41,363 nucleotides of DNA from Planktomarina sp. (GTDB taxonomy: Bacteria; Pseudomonadota; Alphaproteobacteria; Rhodobacterales; Rhodobacteraceae). The DNA is taken from the NCBI GenBank assembly GCA_020630015.1, contig JAHDCF010000014.1, positions 1 through 41,363 on the forward strand. Reading direction: 5' to 3'. Of this stretch, positions 24,858 to 34,001 are shown piece by piece (the stretch's first letter is position 1; each line of letters starts with the position of its first letter). The notes beneath the pieces were generated by a model. It saw only the letters and a program-made list of their open reading frames with translations, did not search any database and was not told the DNA's origin. A program made the position numbers and the translations under genes.

Positions 24858-25469
24858 TTATAGAAATTCATCTTCAAATGAAAGGTTTATCGGGTCTTTT
24901 CGACCTTGCAGAAACTGTTCGGCAACACGTGGATATAATCGATGCTCCATCTTCAACACCCGCGCGGCAAGTGTATCGGGTGTGTCGTCCGCAAGAATGG
25001 GAACACGAGCTTGCCCCAAGATCGGTCCATCATCCAATTTTGATGTTACCAAATGCACCGTGCAACCATGATGCTTGTCCCCTGACTGCAAGGCCCTTTC
25101 ATGGGTATGAAGCCCCTTATACAAGGGTAATAGTGAGGGATGGATATTTAAGATATTGCCTTCCCAAGCGGATGTGAAATCCGCCGTTAAGATGCGCATA
25201 AATCCCGCCAAGAAAATGCAATCGATCCGATTGGCAAGCAATTCAGCGGTCAATGCCGCTTCAAATTTTGCCCGGTCCTGCCCAAATAGTCGATAGTCAA
25301 CAACCCGCGTCAGAATTCCATTTTCGCGCGCCCATCGAATACCTCCGGCATCAGGACGGTTTGATAAAACCATTGCAACCTTGGCAGATGGCAATTCACG
25401 AATTGCGTGCACCAGCGCCTTCATGTTGGAGCCACCCCCAGAAATGAAGATGGCAACATTTACAGTCAT
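24858..25469 (-). CDS. purN: Phosphoribosylglycinamide formyltransferase (GART)
   Basis: A 203-residue 10-formyl-THF-dependent transformylase, third step of purine synthesis. The phosphate-binding loop [12 protein letters not shown] is at the N-terminus, LAGFMRIL is in the folate site, and the catalytic [12 protein letters not shown] contains the conserved Asn-His pair. Its start overlaps the purM stop by 4 nt, so translation is probably coupled. The C-terminus is typical. Confidence 0.96.
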   Translation of the reverse strand: MTVNVAIFISGGGSNMKALVHAIRELPSAKVAMVLSNRPDAGGIRWARENGILTRVVDYRLFGQDRAKFEAALTAELLANRIDCIFLAGFMRILTADFTSAWEGNILNIHPSLLPLYKGLHTHERALQSGDKHHGCTVHLVTSKLDDGPILGQARVPILADDTPDTLAARVLKMEHRLYPRVAEQFLQGRKDPINLSFEDEFL

Positions 25470-26512
25470 GTTAATGTGCCGGAATATTGAACACCTTGCC
25501 CAGCCACGATGGAACCAATTTGAAAAACCTGTTCGCCGGCATCTTGCAACGCCTTTGTGGCAAAGGGGGCATCATCGGGGCTGCAAATCGCGATCATTCC
25601 AATACCTGCGTTGAATGTCTTAAGCAATTCCGCTTGTTCCATATTGCCTTGTTCAGACAGCCATTTGAACACGCCCGGCAGTTTCCAAGCGTTCAGATCG
25701 ATATGCGCACCCTGCCCATCTGACAACACCCTGGGAATGTTTTCAGTCAACCCACCACCCGTGATATGGGCCAACCCTTTAATTTGAGCTGTTTTCACCA
25801 ATGGTAAGGTTTGCGTCACATAAAGCCGCGTTGGCGCTAAAAGATTTGCCCCCAACGTCCCAGCATCCCATGGGCATTTCGAATCCCAAGACAAACCAGA
25901 TTTTTCAACAATATGCCGAACAAGAGAAAACCCATTGGAATGAACACCATCGCTGGCAATGCCTAAAATAACATCATCCTGCGTGATATTGGTGGGTATT
26001 TCATTGCCGCGTTCCATGGCCCCAACGGCAAAGCCTGCAAGATCGAAATCGCCTGCCGGATACATGCCGGGCATTTCTGCGGTTTCCCCACCGATCAAAG
26101 CACATCCGGATAATTCGCACCCCTTCGCAATCCCTTGGATGATGCGGGTGGCTTGGTCCAATTCCAATTTTCCTGTTGCGAAATAATCCAAAAAGAACAA
26201 AGGCTCTGCCCCTTGGCAGATCAGATCATTTACACACATTGCCACAAGATCGATACCAACGCCGTCCACGTTTCCCGTATCAATCGCAATCCGCAGTTTG
26301 GTACCCACTCCATCAGTTGCTGCAACCAAAACAGGATCGGAATACCCGGCGGCCTTCAGATCGAAAAGACCGCCAAAGCCCCCCAACCCGGCCATCACCC
26401 CAGACCGTCTTGTTCGGGCGGCAGCAGGCTTTATTCGATCGACAAGGGCGTTGCCGGCATCAATATCAACACCCGCCGCAGCATAGGTGGCCGAGGGTGA
26501 AGTATCAGTCAT
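25466..26512 (-). CDS. purM: Phosphoribosylformylglycinamidine cyclo-ligase (AIR synthetase)
   Basis: A 348-residue ATP-dependent enzyme that closes the imidazole ring of FGAM to give [23 protein letters not shown] begins the family, GVGTKLRIA and [13 protein letters not shown] are the ATP-binding signature segments, and [13 protein letters not shown] is near the end. The ATG at 26512 is preferred; upstream in-frame residues run into the tRNA promoter region. It leads the operon purM-purN-rnd, transcribed divergently from the CAT tRNA, with about 120 nt between them. Confidence 0.96.
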   Translation of the reverse strand: MTDTSPSATYAAAGVDIDAGNALVDRIKPAAARTRRSGVMAGLGGFGGLFDLKAAGYSDPVLVAATDGVGTKLRIAIDTGNVDGVGIDLVAMCVNDLICQGAEPLFFLDYFATGKLELDQATRIIQGIAKGCELSGCALIGGETAEMPGMYPAGDFDLAGFAVGAMERGNEIPTNITQDDVILGIASDGVHSNGFSLVRHIVEKSGLSWDSKCPWDAGTLGANLLAPTRLYVTQTLPLVKTAQIKGLAHITGGGLTENIPRVLSDGQGAHIDLNAWKLPGVFKWLSEQGNMEQAELLKTFNAGIGMIAICSPDDAPFATKALQDAGEQVFQIGSIVAGQGVQYSGTLT

Positions 26513-26590
26513 GGTACAAACCTTTATCTCATTGGGATGATTGAGGCAGTAATTGAATTGAGATTTAGGTGCAACGCCTGACCACAAGGG

Positions 26591-26619
26591 TTGACGCCCG
26601 TCGTCCCTGCCCCTAGCAC
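26591..26619 (+). promoter_or_regulatory. Candidate sigma-70 promoter of the CAT-anticodon tRNA
   Basis: TTGACG (26591-26596) and TAGCAC (26614-26619) are 17 bp apart, placing transcription start about 7 nt before the tRNA. The -35 matches 5 of 6 consensus bases, the -10 about 3 of 6. Confidence 0.55.
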
Positions 26620-26632
26620 GGTCTTCGTCGGA

Positions 26633-26709
26633 GGGCCTGTAGCTCAATTGGTTAGAGCAGAGCGCTCATAACGCTTTGGTTGCGGGTTCAAGTCCTGCCG
26701 GGCCTACCA
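26633..26709 (+). tRNA. tRNA with CAT anticodon, probably tRNA-Ile2 (elongator Met possible)
   Basis: A 77-nt cloverleaf with encoded CCA. The acceptor arm 26633-26639 pairs with 26699-26705, with wobbles at the first and sixth pairs. The D arm has AGCTCAATTGGTTAGAGC, the anticodon loop CTCATAA, and the T arm GCGGGTTCAAGTCCTGC. Similarity of the variable and T-arm regions to E. coli tRNA-Ile2 favours an isoleucine tRNA whose CAU anticodon is lysidine-modified, but Met cannot be excluded by eye. Confidence 0.9.
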
Positions 26710-28017
26710 ATCTTCTGACGAAACTATTCTTGGCAACGTTAAATCAGCCTGTAGCCCACCCAGTGCTTCACTACTTCCCAAGACCAATGCACCGCCATGG
26801 GAACGGGCCACATCAGCCGTAATCGCAAGACCAAGTCCCACACCGGAGCCTTTGTTTTGATTGCGGGCCGCATCCAATCGCACAAATGGCCTGAGTGCGG
26901 ATGCCTGATCTTCTTGGGCAATACCCGGCCCGTCATCTTCTATCCTGATCCGTACAGATTTTTTCAGATACTCCAAGGTGACGTTACATCTCGTACCGTA
27001 ACGCAATGCATTTTGAACAAGGTTATCAACCGCCCTTCGCAATCCACCACTGCGCACTTGCGTTAGGAATGGAACGCCTTTGACATCAAATGCAACATTT
27101 GGCCCACAACGTTTACAAAGATCCAACAGCATTTGAGCCAAATCAATCTCCACGGCTTTTTCAAGATTTGCGTGCCTCGAAAAATCAAGAAAGCCTGAAA
27201 TCATTGCGCTCATTTCATCCACGTCTTTTTGCAATGATTGTGCATCCGGCCCATCCATAAGACCCAGTTGCAATTGCATACGCGTGAGGGGGGTACGCAA
27301 ATCGTGACTGACCCCAGACAGCATCAGGGTGCGTTGTTCGATCTGACGTTCGATGCGTTGGCGCATATCTAAAAATGCGTTGCCAGCGGCCCGGACTTCA
27401 ATTGCGCCAGATGGGTTTAAAGGCACTGATTTGCCACGCCCAAACGCCTCTGCCGCTGCTGCCAACCTTTTAATCGGGCGCAGTTGATTCCTTAAAAAGA
27501 TGAACGCGATGATGGTAATAACGAAGCCTGTAAAAACCATCCAAACCAACACTTGGTGTGGATTGGTTGCCGAAACGCGTTTACGAGAAAATCCAATACT
27601 GATCGGCCCCTTCGCAGATTCGATCGCCACCACGACCCAGCTGGGCGCGGACAGATCGACATCCCGAACACCGGGAAGGTTATCGTAAAGTGTTGGGATA
27701 ACCGTTAAGCCAGAGACATCGATGAACCGACGCGCATTATCACTCGGCACCCCATCCCACCTGCGAAGGTTCAATTCCAGTCTCTCTGCCCTGACTTCAA
27801 CCACCTCATCCAGGGAATGAGTTTCCAATTCTTCCAAAATAAATGAAATCTCGCGAACAAGGTTTAACGTCATTTGACGTGTGACCCCTTCAAAATGCCT
27901 TTGTAAAAAAACCAAAGTCACGGCCAGTTGCAGCGTTAAGATTGGCAACAACAAAATCGCTGCTGCGCGTCCATACAGCGTGCGCGGAAACAGTCCTTTG
28001 ACCCAATCAAAATTCAT
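26704..28017 (-). CDS. HAMP-domain sensor histidine kinase (orphan, EnvZ-like)
   Basis: A 437-residue membrane kinase. TM1 is at about 18-38, a short periplasmic domain at 40-150, and TM2 at about 156-175, then HAMP. The H-box is LSGVSHDLRTPLTRMQLQL with H238. The HATPase motifs are RIEDDGPGI and GVGLGLAI. The layout resembles EnvZ-type osmosensor kinases. No response regulator gene is adjacent, so the partner is unknown. The last codons run into the tRNA gene on the other strand: its TAG stop is the complement of the tRNA acceptor bases 26704-26706. Confidence 0.85.
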   Translation of the reverse strand: MNFDWVKGLFPRTLYGRAAAILLLPILTLQLAVTLVFLQRHFEGVTRQMTLNLVREISFILEELETHSLDEVVEVRAERLELNLRRWDGVPSDNARRFIDVSGLTVIPTLYDNLPGVRDVDLSAPSWVVVAIESAKGPISIGFSRKRVSATNPHQVLVWMVFTGFVITIIAFIFLRNQLRPIKRLAAAAEAFGRGKSVPLNPSGAIEVRAAGNAFLDMRQRIERQIEQRTLMLSGVSHDLRTPLTRMQLQLGLMDGPDAQSLQKDVDEMSAMISGFLDFSRHANLEKAVEIDLAQMLLDLCKRCGPNVAFDVKGVPFLTQVRSGGLRRAVDNLVQNALRYGTRCNVTLEYLKKSVRIRIEDDGPGIAQEDQASALRPFVRLDAARNQNKGSGVGLGLAITADVARSHGGALVLGSSEALGGLQADLTLPRIVSSEDW

Positions 28018-28051
28018 GGCAGACTTCTAACGTGAAACAACAGGATTGAAC

Positions 28052-28936
28052 ATGGTCTCGTTCAGCCATCCACGCATTCAAACTATCGTGGCGCCCAACC
28101 CATCCCCAATGACACTCCATGGAACCAATACTTATGTTATTGGGCCTGCGCCCTATGTGGTGATTGATCCGGGCCCCAATAACGAACAGCATCTCGCAGC
28201 GATTCTCGCGGCCACTCAGACAAATGTTGCGGCGATTTACGTGACACATTCACATTTGGACCATTCCCCACTCGCAACTGAACTTTCAAAACGCACCTCG
28301 GCCCCCATTATCGCATTTGGCAACAGCCAATCAGGGCGAAGTGACTTGATGCAAGCTTTGGCACTGTCTGGTGATGCCGGCGGGGGTGAAGGCGTTGACC
28401 CGAACTTTGCACCCGATATCTTGGCAAAGGATCGACAAATCTTTGACCATGGCAATACCAAAATCACGGCCTATTGGACCCCGGGCCATTTCGGGAATCA
28501 TATGTGCTTTGGTTTTGAAAACATTTTGTTTTCAGGTGATCATGTCATGGGGTGGTCAACCAGTATGGTTTCACCGCCAGATGGGGATTTGGGCGCGTTT
28601 ATGCGGTCTTGCCAAAAACTGTTGAACCTTCCCTTCACAACCTATCTTTCAGGGCATGGCGATGTAATTCAAGATGGGCCGGCCCGCACCCGATGGATAA
28701 TGGATCATCGAAAAACCCGGGAATCACAAATCATCGAAACCATGATCAAAAACGCCGCATCCGCCGATGAAATCGCTAAAAAGATTTATGTTGATATTAA
28801 TCCAGCATTGATGCCTGCAGCCGCACGAAACGTTTTTGCACACCTCATCGATCTTCAAGAACGTGGAGTGATTTCAGCAGCGGGACCCCTTTCACAAAAT
28901 GTGCGTTTTCATCAATCCAATCTTTCAGCGATTTAA
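28052..28936 (+). CDS. Metallo-beta-lactamase-fold hydrolase (LACTB2-like)
   Basis: A 294-residue hydrolase. The metal site HxHxDH is T65-H66-S67-H68-L69-D70-H71, with further ligands in TPGHFGNH, FSGDHVMGW and LSGHGDVI. The C-terminal 60 residues form a winged-helix-like domain (AAARNVFAHLIDLQERGVIS) seen in LACTB2-type RNases and glyoxalase-related proteins. The substrate, thioester or nucleic acid, is undecided. I prefer the ATG at 28052 with AGGA 6 nt upstream to a TTG at 28046. It is divergent from the kinase by 34 nt. Confidence 0.85.
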   Translation: MVSFSHPRIQTIVAPNPSPMTLHGTNTYVIGPAPYVVIDPGPNNEQHLAAILAATQTNVAAIYVTHSHLDHSPLATELSKRTSAPIIAFGNSQSGRSDLMQALALSGDAGGGEGVDPNFAPDILAKDRQIFDHGNTKITAYWTPGHFGNHMCFGFENILFSGDHVMGWSTSMVSPPDGDLGAFMRSCQKLLNLPFTTYLSGHGDVIQDGPARTRWIMDHRKTRESQIIETMIKNAASADEIAKKIYVDINPALMPAAARNVFAHLIDLQERGVISAAGPLSQNVRFHQSNLSAI

Positions 28937-28949
28937 TCCAAAATCCCTC

Positions 28950-28978
28950 TGGACGACACCAGATGCAATCGCTATATC
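28950..28978 (+). promoter_or_regulatory. Candidate promoter of tRNA-Asn
   Basis: TGGACG (28950-28955) and TATATC (28973-28978), 17 bp apart, with predicted start about 6 nt before the tRNA. Each hexamer matches 4 of 6 consensus bases. Confidence 0.5.
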
Positions 28979-28990
28979 CCACGCCAGTGT

Positions 28991-29065
28991 TCCGGCGTAG
29001 CTCAGCGGTAGAGCAGTTGACTGTTAATCAATTGGTCGTTGGTTCGATCCCAACCGCCGGAGCCA
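28991..29065 (+). tRNA. tRNA-Asn (GTT)
   Basis: A 75-nt cloverleaf with encoded CCA. Acceptor TCCGGCG pairs with CGCCGGA, the discriminator is G, and the anticodon loop is CTGTTAA (anticodon GTT). The D arm AGCTCAGCGGTAGAGC and T arm GTTGGTTCGATCCCAAC are standard. Confidence 0.97.
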
Positions 29066-29066
29066 T

Positions 29067-29099
29067 AAAAAAAACCAGCGCACAAGCGCTGGTTTTTTT
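29067..29099. terminator. Strong terminator after tRNA-Asn
   Basis: A-run 29067-29074, stem CCAGCGC (29075-29081), loop ACAA, stem GCGCTGG (29086-29092), then seven Ts. The flanking A and T runs make it work for both strands, so it may also stop the GT61 gene transcript that converges from the right. Confidence 0.92.
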
Positions 29100-29122
29100 G
29101 TTTGAAAATAACAGTGTGCATT

Positions 29123-30877
29123 CTATTTCGAAAACTTTTTCCGATACCTGACTGGAAAGCGTTTTTTGAAAAGTTCCTTCAAATCTTCAAACTTCGAGTG
29201 CATTTTATTGGCCTGCGCAATATGCATTGCCCGGCTAAGCAAAACTGATCGATCCGGATTGAGTTCAATCGCCTTTTCCAAGTGGTCCAAGGCACTTTTC
29301 GGGTTTCCCTGCGCAATGGCCTGTGTTGCGCGCACAGAAAGTGCTTTCCAGCTGTTGCTCCCACCGGGCGCGTGGCTGTCTAAAAGCTCCTCCAATAAAT
29401 CCCAATCACCCATTGAAACAATCAGCTCCGACACGATAGAAAAATCAAAGGTCAGGGATTTGTCTCCGCTGTGGACACACAAAAACTTTATATATTCCAG
29501 AACTTTATGGCAGGTCTCTTCTTCGATCTTAACCGGAATATTTCCCATCGACCGATTGGTCTGAACCTCTTTCAACGCGTCCTTTGGGGAAATGTTTTTC
29601 AAATCCGCAAAAAAACTCACATACCGACATCCAGACACATGCGCATGTTGCATAAATTCTTCCCAGCGATACGTCGCCGAATGCAAATTCCCGATTTCAA
29701 TCACGGTGGTTTTAGGATCGGCATAAATCATGTTCGCCAAACCCGCCCCGTGGTAAGATGCAACAATGTCAGCGCCCGCCACCAGCGCCGCCTGCGCGAC
29801 CGGATCATGATCTTCAAAATAAACCACTTCGAACCCAATCGATTTAAGCAGGGAAATCAAATAGTCTTCGTTTTCCATTGCCCTGTCACGGGCATCATCA
29901 GATTGTTTTCGGGATACCCAAATGCGCTTTGCCGCGTTGACATCTTGTAATTTTGAAGCCTGATCACGCGCAATTTTTCGAAACGACTTTTGCGAAGAAT
30001 CATAAAAATTCCGACGAATGACCGCCCCTTCTTTCCTGCGTGGATATTTCCAATCGCCACGATCATCAGGGTGAAAAGCTTGCTGTATGGTATCCGTGTG
30101 TTCGGTGGAACCCAAACCCTCTCGAAAAGAATAATAGGTTATCGCACGATCGAACTTTTGCACAGAACTTCGAAACTTGATCCTCTTTTTCAGATGTGGA
30201 AAAAAATCTTCAACCATCAGGTCGCAAAATTTGCGTCTCTGCGAAGATTTCATCGCTGTGACAAAAAAAATGTCACCCTCAAGACCCCATTCGTCGACCA
30301 AGGCCAAATGACAAAAAGATTCCGTCAAAAAGTGATAGTAGTTTTTGTAATTCTTGCAATCGATTACATAGGGAAGTTTCCGGACATCTTTTCCGCGATA
30401 CCCAAGGGAAAGAAACTTATTTGACCCCGACTTTCCATTGACTAGCTCGTCTTCAATGTCGGCTTCGATACCACGCATTTTAGCAAGGCCAAATTGTTTG
30501 CGCTTATCCCAAAGGTACCGGTTGATAAATCGAATGCTCGACGCACCATTTGGAAGAAATCTTCCATCGACGTAACGATAATTATGATGGATTTCTAAAT
30601 TTCGAACGACGATCGGAACAGTTGTAAATTCAACAACTGAATCAAACCGAAAGCGCCGCCAATATTCGGCGATGACTTCATTCTGGGCTTGCTTTACGTT
30701 TTTGTGAATGCTGACTGCGCACCCATATACACGAGGGGCATCCTGCGCTTGTGCCAGATCATCAGGAAGATTTGTAAATGGCTTGATCAATCTTATCGAA
30801 GCGTCTTTTCCAGGAATTTGGAAAAGGCGTTCTGGCGGGTCATCAAAACCTGGAATATTTCGATTTTGCGCCAACAC
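29123..30877 (-). CDS. GT61/DUF563 glycosyltransferase with C-terminal TPR-like repeats
   Basis: A 584-residue protein. The middle portion has the DUF563 (GT61) signature DIVASYHGAGLANMIYADPKTTVIEIGN near residues 360-390 and an upstream ENEDYLISLLKSIGFEVVYFED block. The last 120 residues contain helical repeats with TPR character (NPKSALDHLEKAIELNPDRS). It may build a capsular or other surface polysaccharide; donor and acceptor are unknown. No transmembrane segment is evident. The start is GTG (complement of 30875-30877) with a weak upstream AAAGG; the TTG next to it is an alternative. It looks more AT-rich than neighbouring genes and lies next to tRNA-Asn, so transfer is possible. Confidence 0.8.
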   Translation of the reverse strand: MLAQNRNIPGFDDPPERLFQIPGKDASIRLIKPFTNLPDDLAQAQDAPRVYGCAVSIHKNVKQAQNEVIAEYWRRFRFDSVVEFTTVPIVVRNLEIHHNYRYVDGRFLPNGASSIRFINRYLWDKRKQFGLAKMRGIEADIEDELVNGKSGSNKFLSLGYRGKDVRKLPYVIDCKNYKNYYHFLTESFCHLALVDEWGLEGDIFFVTAMKSSQRRKFCDLMVEDFFPHLKKRIKFRSSVQKFDRAITYYSFREGLGSTEHTDTIQQAFHPDDRGDWKYPRRKEGAVIRRNFYDSSQKSFRKIARDQASKLQDVNAAKRIWVSRKQSDDARDRAMENEDYLISLLKSIGFEVVYFEDHDPVAQAALVAGADIVASYHGAGLANMIYADPKTTVIEIGNLHSATYRWEEFMQHAHVSGCRYVSFFADLKNISPKDALKEVQTNRSMGNIPVKIEEETCHKVLEYIKFLCVHSGDKSLTFDFSIVSELIVSMGDWDLLEELLDSHAPGGSNSWKALSVRATQAIAQGNPKSALDHLEKAIELNPDRSVLLSRAMHIAQANKMHSKFEDLKELFKKRFPVRYRKKFSK

Positions 30878-31042
30878 CCTACCTTTACGTTATCACGGCG
30901 ATTCCATATTTCGCGCGCTCAAATTGCCCTATCATGGACTGCGCTTTCGAGCGGGAAATTAGATAAATTTCCTGCATTTCTGGCAAATTTTAGCCACTCA
31001 AACGCCCTTCGATTGCATAAGAAATCCTTCAGTCGCGCGAAA

Positions 31043-31969
31043 CTAGTTTCTGATGGGAATTCGCGAGAATGCGGTGGCCATGCCAATTCCTGACAAAACG
31101 TGCCAAATTCCCCAAAATGCCGCCACAACTGCCATACCGCCAAGACCATCAAAAAAATTGAAAATTAGGATTAAGCCCAAACCCGAATTCTGGATGCCTG
31201 TTTCAATGGTAATGGATCGGCGGTCGAAAGGTGACAAACCAGCCAAGCTCGCGAATGTATACCCCGTGCCTAGGGCCAATGCATTATGGAGCAACACCAA
31301 AACAGCAACCGCCCCAGCAAATTTGAGGAAGTTTTCCCAATTCGCAGCCAAAGCAAGCACGATGAACAATATGAAAATTGCCATTGAAAGATACTGAAGG
31401 GGTCTGCGAATACGCGCCGTAAATTCTGGTTTTCTTAAATTCAGGATCACGCCCAAACACAATGGCAGAACCAACATCAATCCAACTGTTACTGCCATCG
31501 ACCAAGGATCCACAAAAGTACGTTGCAAGATTTCACGAGTTGGGGGGTAAAGACTTCCCCAGAATGCAATATTAGCTGGTGTTAACAAAACGGCGCCAAT
31601 GGATGCAAACGCCGTCATCGACACCGACAAGGCTGTATTCCCACCTGCCCTGTGCGTGATAAAATTGGAAATATTACCCCCCGGACAGGCCGCCACGAGT
31701 ATCAAGCCCAATGCGATCGAAGGCTGTGGCTGCAAAACAACGATCAAACAAAAGGTCAAAGCTGGCAAAAGGATGAACTGAGATATCAACCCAATCGCAA
31801 CAGGCTTTGGTGAATTGATCAACCGTCTAAAATCGGCTGGCTTCAAGTCAATCGCAATTGAGAACATCACAATCGCCAAAATGGCGTTCAACACCAAAAG
31901 GCCGGTGGGTGAGAAGTTCAATACCGCCTGATCCAAAGCTATCGTTTGCGATACATCCATTGATGTCAC
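31043..31969 (-). CDS. Bile acid:sodium symporter (BASS) family transporter
   Basis: A 308-residue polytopic protein with about nine or ten hydrophobic helices. The BASS signatures are GLILVAACPGGNISNFITHRAGGNTALSVSMTAF (start of the sodium-site region) and ETGIQNSGLGLIL near the C-terminus. Such carriers move organic anions such as bile acids, pyruvate or pantothenate with sodium. The substrate here is unknown. It is a single gene, divergent from the acyltransferase. Confidence 0.87.
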   Translation of the reverse strand: MTSMDVSQTIALDQAVLNFSPTGLLVLNAILAIVMFSIAIDLKPADFRRLINSPKPVAIGLISQFILLPALTFCLIVVLQPQPSIALGLILVAACPGGNISNFITHRAGGNTALSVSMTAFASIGAVLLTPANIAFWGSLYPPTREILQRTFVDPWSMAVTVGLMLVLPLCLGVILNLRKPEFTARIRRPLQYLSMAIFILFIVLALAANWENFLKFAGAVAVLVLLHNALALGTGYTFASLAGLSPFDRRSITIETGIQNSGLGLILIFNFFDGLGGMAVVAAFWGIWHVLSGIGMATAFSRIPIRN

Positions 31970-32096
31970 CCTTCCTTATCTGCAACCGTGTTTCAAATTA
32001 AAGCACAGCCCAAGGTGTTTTCAAAATGAAACAAACCACACAGAATGATTCCCGAACGGGTTGGACGCTTTCATCTAGATATTGCACAAAACATTT

Positions 32097-32972
32097 ATGA
32101 GACGACTGTTCGCACCCGGCCCCATGGATGATCTTCTACGGGCGCGTCTACGCAAACCCGAAGGGGCCGAATTTCAGTTGGCACTTCTAAAGACCTTTAT
32201 GCGTTCAATCGATTTCACATCACGAAACCTGTTTGGACAGGCATTTTTTGCGCTGCGTGAGGCCGAAAACCTGTTGGAAAAGATTGACGGTCGAACTGGT
32301 CGTGATCTTGTAGATACGATTTTATCTATGAACGGCGGAACACGTGTAACTGCTCAAGGGTTGGAACATGTTCCCAGTAAAGGACGTGTGATCATCGGAT
32401 CCACACATCCCATCGGGACTTTCGATTTCATTGTTCATGCGGCGGCCTTGTTTCAACATAGGCCCGATTTGAAAGTTGTTGCCAACCGAGAGGCAGAACG
32501 TTTCTTGGGGCGCGACCGTATCATCGCCGTTGACATCGATTCAAATGACAAGGTTCTGACCGCCCGACAAACGCTTGTGGGCATGCAAAGCCAACTTGAA
32601 AGCGATGGGGCCTTATTGGTGTTTGGCTCAGGTCGTGTCGCCGGTCGGCAGAACGGTTTTTTGCATGAACCGCTTTGGCGAACAGGCGTGACCCGGATGT
32701 CACAAGCCACCAACGCACCTATCGTTCCCGCCTCTGCCAATATGCGAAATTCAGAGCAGTACTACAAAACCCGGAATTTTGCCAAATGGATCAGCCGAGG
32801 TAACGATGACTTTGGCCGTTTGGTGGCCTCACTCCGGTACGTTTCAGAATTTTTGCTAAAACTTGGGGGGGAGTACACCGTACACTATGATGCGCCTGTG
32901 TCGCCGGGCACATCACCAGAGGTTCTGCAAAACCTGTCTGAGGCGTTGGTGCCCGGGCTTTATCGCCCGTAA
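32097..32972 (+). CDS. Hemolysin/PlsC-like acyltransferase
   Basis: A 291-residue protein (from the ATG at 32097) related to lysophospholipid acyltransferases of the COG3176/hemolysin type. The catalytic H-x5-D motif is in STHPIGTFDFIVHAAAL, and VFGSGRVAGRQ is in the place of the usual substrate-binding FPEGxR-like motif. Likely it transfers fatty acyl groups in glycerophospholipid or ornithine lipid synthesis. No Shine-Dalgarno is clear; a TTG at 32082 and a later ATG are other starts. It ends 3 nt from the convergent smoK-like stop. The 5-bp stem CGGGC/GCCCG overlaps its end and could act as a weak terminator. Confidence 0.75.
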   Translation: MRRLFAPGPMDDLLRARLRKPEGAEFQLALLKTFMRSIDFTSRNLFGQAFFALREAENLLEKIDGRTGRDLVDTILSMNGGTRVTAQGLEHVPSKGRVIIGSTHPIGTFDFIVHAAALFQHRPDLKVVANREAERFLGRDRIIAVDIDSNDKVLTARQTLVGMQSQLESDGALLVFGSGRVAGRQNGFLHEPLWRTGVTRMSQATNAPIVPASANMRNSEQYYKTRNFAKWISRGNDDFGRLVASLRYVSEFLLKLGGEYTVHYDAPVSPGTSPEVLQNLSEALVPGLYRP

Positions 32973-32975
32973 GCA

Positions 32976-34001
32976 TTAAGGGATGCGAAGTTCCGTGGTC
33001 GCATCAAACAAGTGACTTTTTTCCGATTGCCCTTTGAAATACAAAGTTTCGCCGGTCTTATTGGTCGGTGGTGTTTCCATTTTGACGATAAATTCTACGC
33101 CTGAGGCGGTTTTCATGTGAACCAAGGCGTATTCACCCAGATTTTCAACCAATTCCAACGAACCGCTGCACCATGCTGATTTCTTATCAGATTGCACCAT
33201 GTGTTCAGGCCTGATCCCCAAAACCTGACCATCGCCCACGAGTTTGCCCCCTGCGGTGTCCAAATCTTGCACCCCAAAGAAATTCATCTTTGGACTGCCA
33301 ATGAACTGCGCAACAAACATGTTTTCCGGCGATGCGTATAGATCAATGGGGGACCCAACTTGTTCAATTCGTCCATCACGCAATACCACGATCTTGTCTG
33401 CCAAGGTCATCGCTTCAACTTGATCATGGGTCACGTAAATCATCGTGGATCCCAACCGTTCGTGCAGCCGTGCAATCTCAAGCCGGGTCTGAACACGAAG
33501 AGCTGCATCAAGGTTGGACAAAGGTTCATCAAATAAGAAAACCTCAGGATCACGTACAATGGCCCGGCCAATGGCAACCCGCTGTCTTTGCCCACCTGAC
33601 AAATGCTTGGGGCTGCGATCCAAGTAATCTGTGATTTGCAAAATCTCGGCCGCATTTTTAACGCGACGATCGATTTCGGCGGGATCGGTTTTCGCTTGCT
33701 TCAGGCCAAAGGCCATATTCTTATAGACTGTCATATGGGGGTACAAAGCATATGTCTGAAACACCATCGCCACGCCCCGTTTCGCGGCCGCAACCTCATT
33801 CACGACGGTATCACCAATTGCAACAGTGCCATCGGTGATTTCTTCAAGGCCAGCAATCATCCTCAGCAACGTGGATTTCCCACAACCGGACGGGCCAACG
33901 AATACGACAAATTCACCATCGTCGATATCCAGATCCACCCCGTGCATAACCTGGGTGCTGCCATAACTTTTGCGGACATTGCGAAGTGTTAAACCGGCCA
34001 T
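32976..34001 (-). CDS. smoK: Polyol ABC transporter ATP-binding protein (SmoK/UgpC type)
   Basis: A 341-residue ABC ATPase. Walker A GPSGCGKST is at residues 36-44, the signature is LSGGQRQRVAIGRAI, Walker B FLFDEPLSNLD, and the H-loop YVTHDQVEAMT. The C-terminal 100 residues are the TOBE/MalK regulatory domain with VLGIRPEHMV. It energises the transporter encoded upstream. Its start overlaps the mannitol dehydrogenase gene by 13 nt. It is last in the operon. Symbol by analogy with the Rhodobacter smo locus. Confidence 0.88.
   Translation of the reverse strand: MAGLTLRNVRKSYGSTQVMHGVDLDIDDGEFVVFVGPSGCGKSTLLRMIAGLEEITDGTVAIGDTVVNEVAAAKRGVAMVFQTYALYPHMTVYKNMAFGLKQAKTDPAEIDRRVKNAAEILQITDYLDRSPKHLSGGQRQRVAIGRAIVRDPEVFLFDEPLSNLDAALRVQTRLEIARLHERLGSTMIYVTHDQVEAMTLADKIVVLRDGRIEQVGSPIDLYASPENMFVAQFIGSPKMNFFGVQDLDTAGGKLVGDGQVLGIRPEHMVQSDKKSAWCSGSLELVENLGEYALVHMKTASGVEFIVKMETPPTNKTGETLYFKGQSEKSHLFDATTELRIP

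Noticed and set aside
26513-26632. Purine riboswitch upstream of purM
   Set aside because: No three-way junction with the conserved loop sequences could be found by eye; the gap contains a tRNA promoter on the other strand.
32873-32885. GTACACCGTACAC as another GTGTAC array member
   Set aside because: Spacing is 7 bp rather than 11 and it lies in conserved acyltransferase coding sequence (EYTVHYD).
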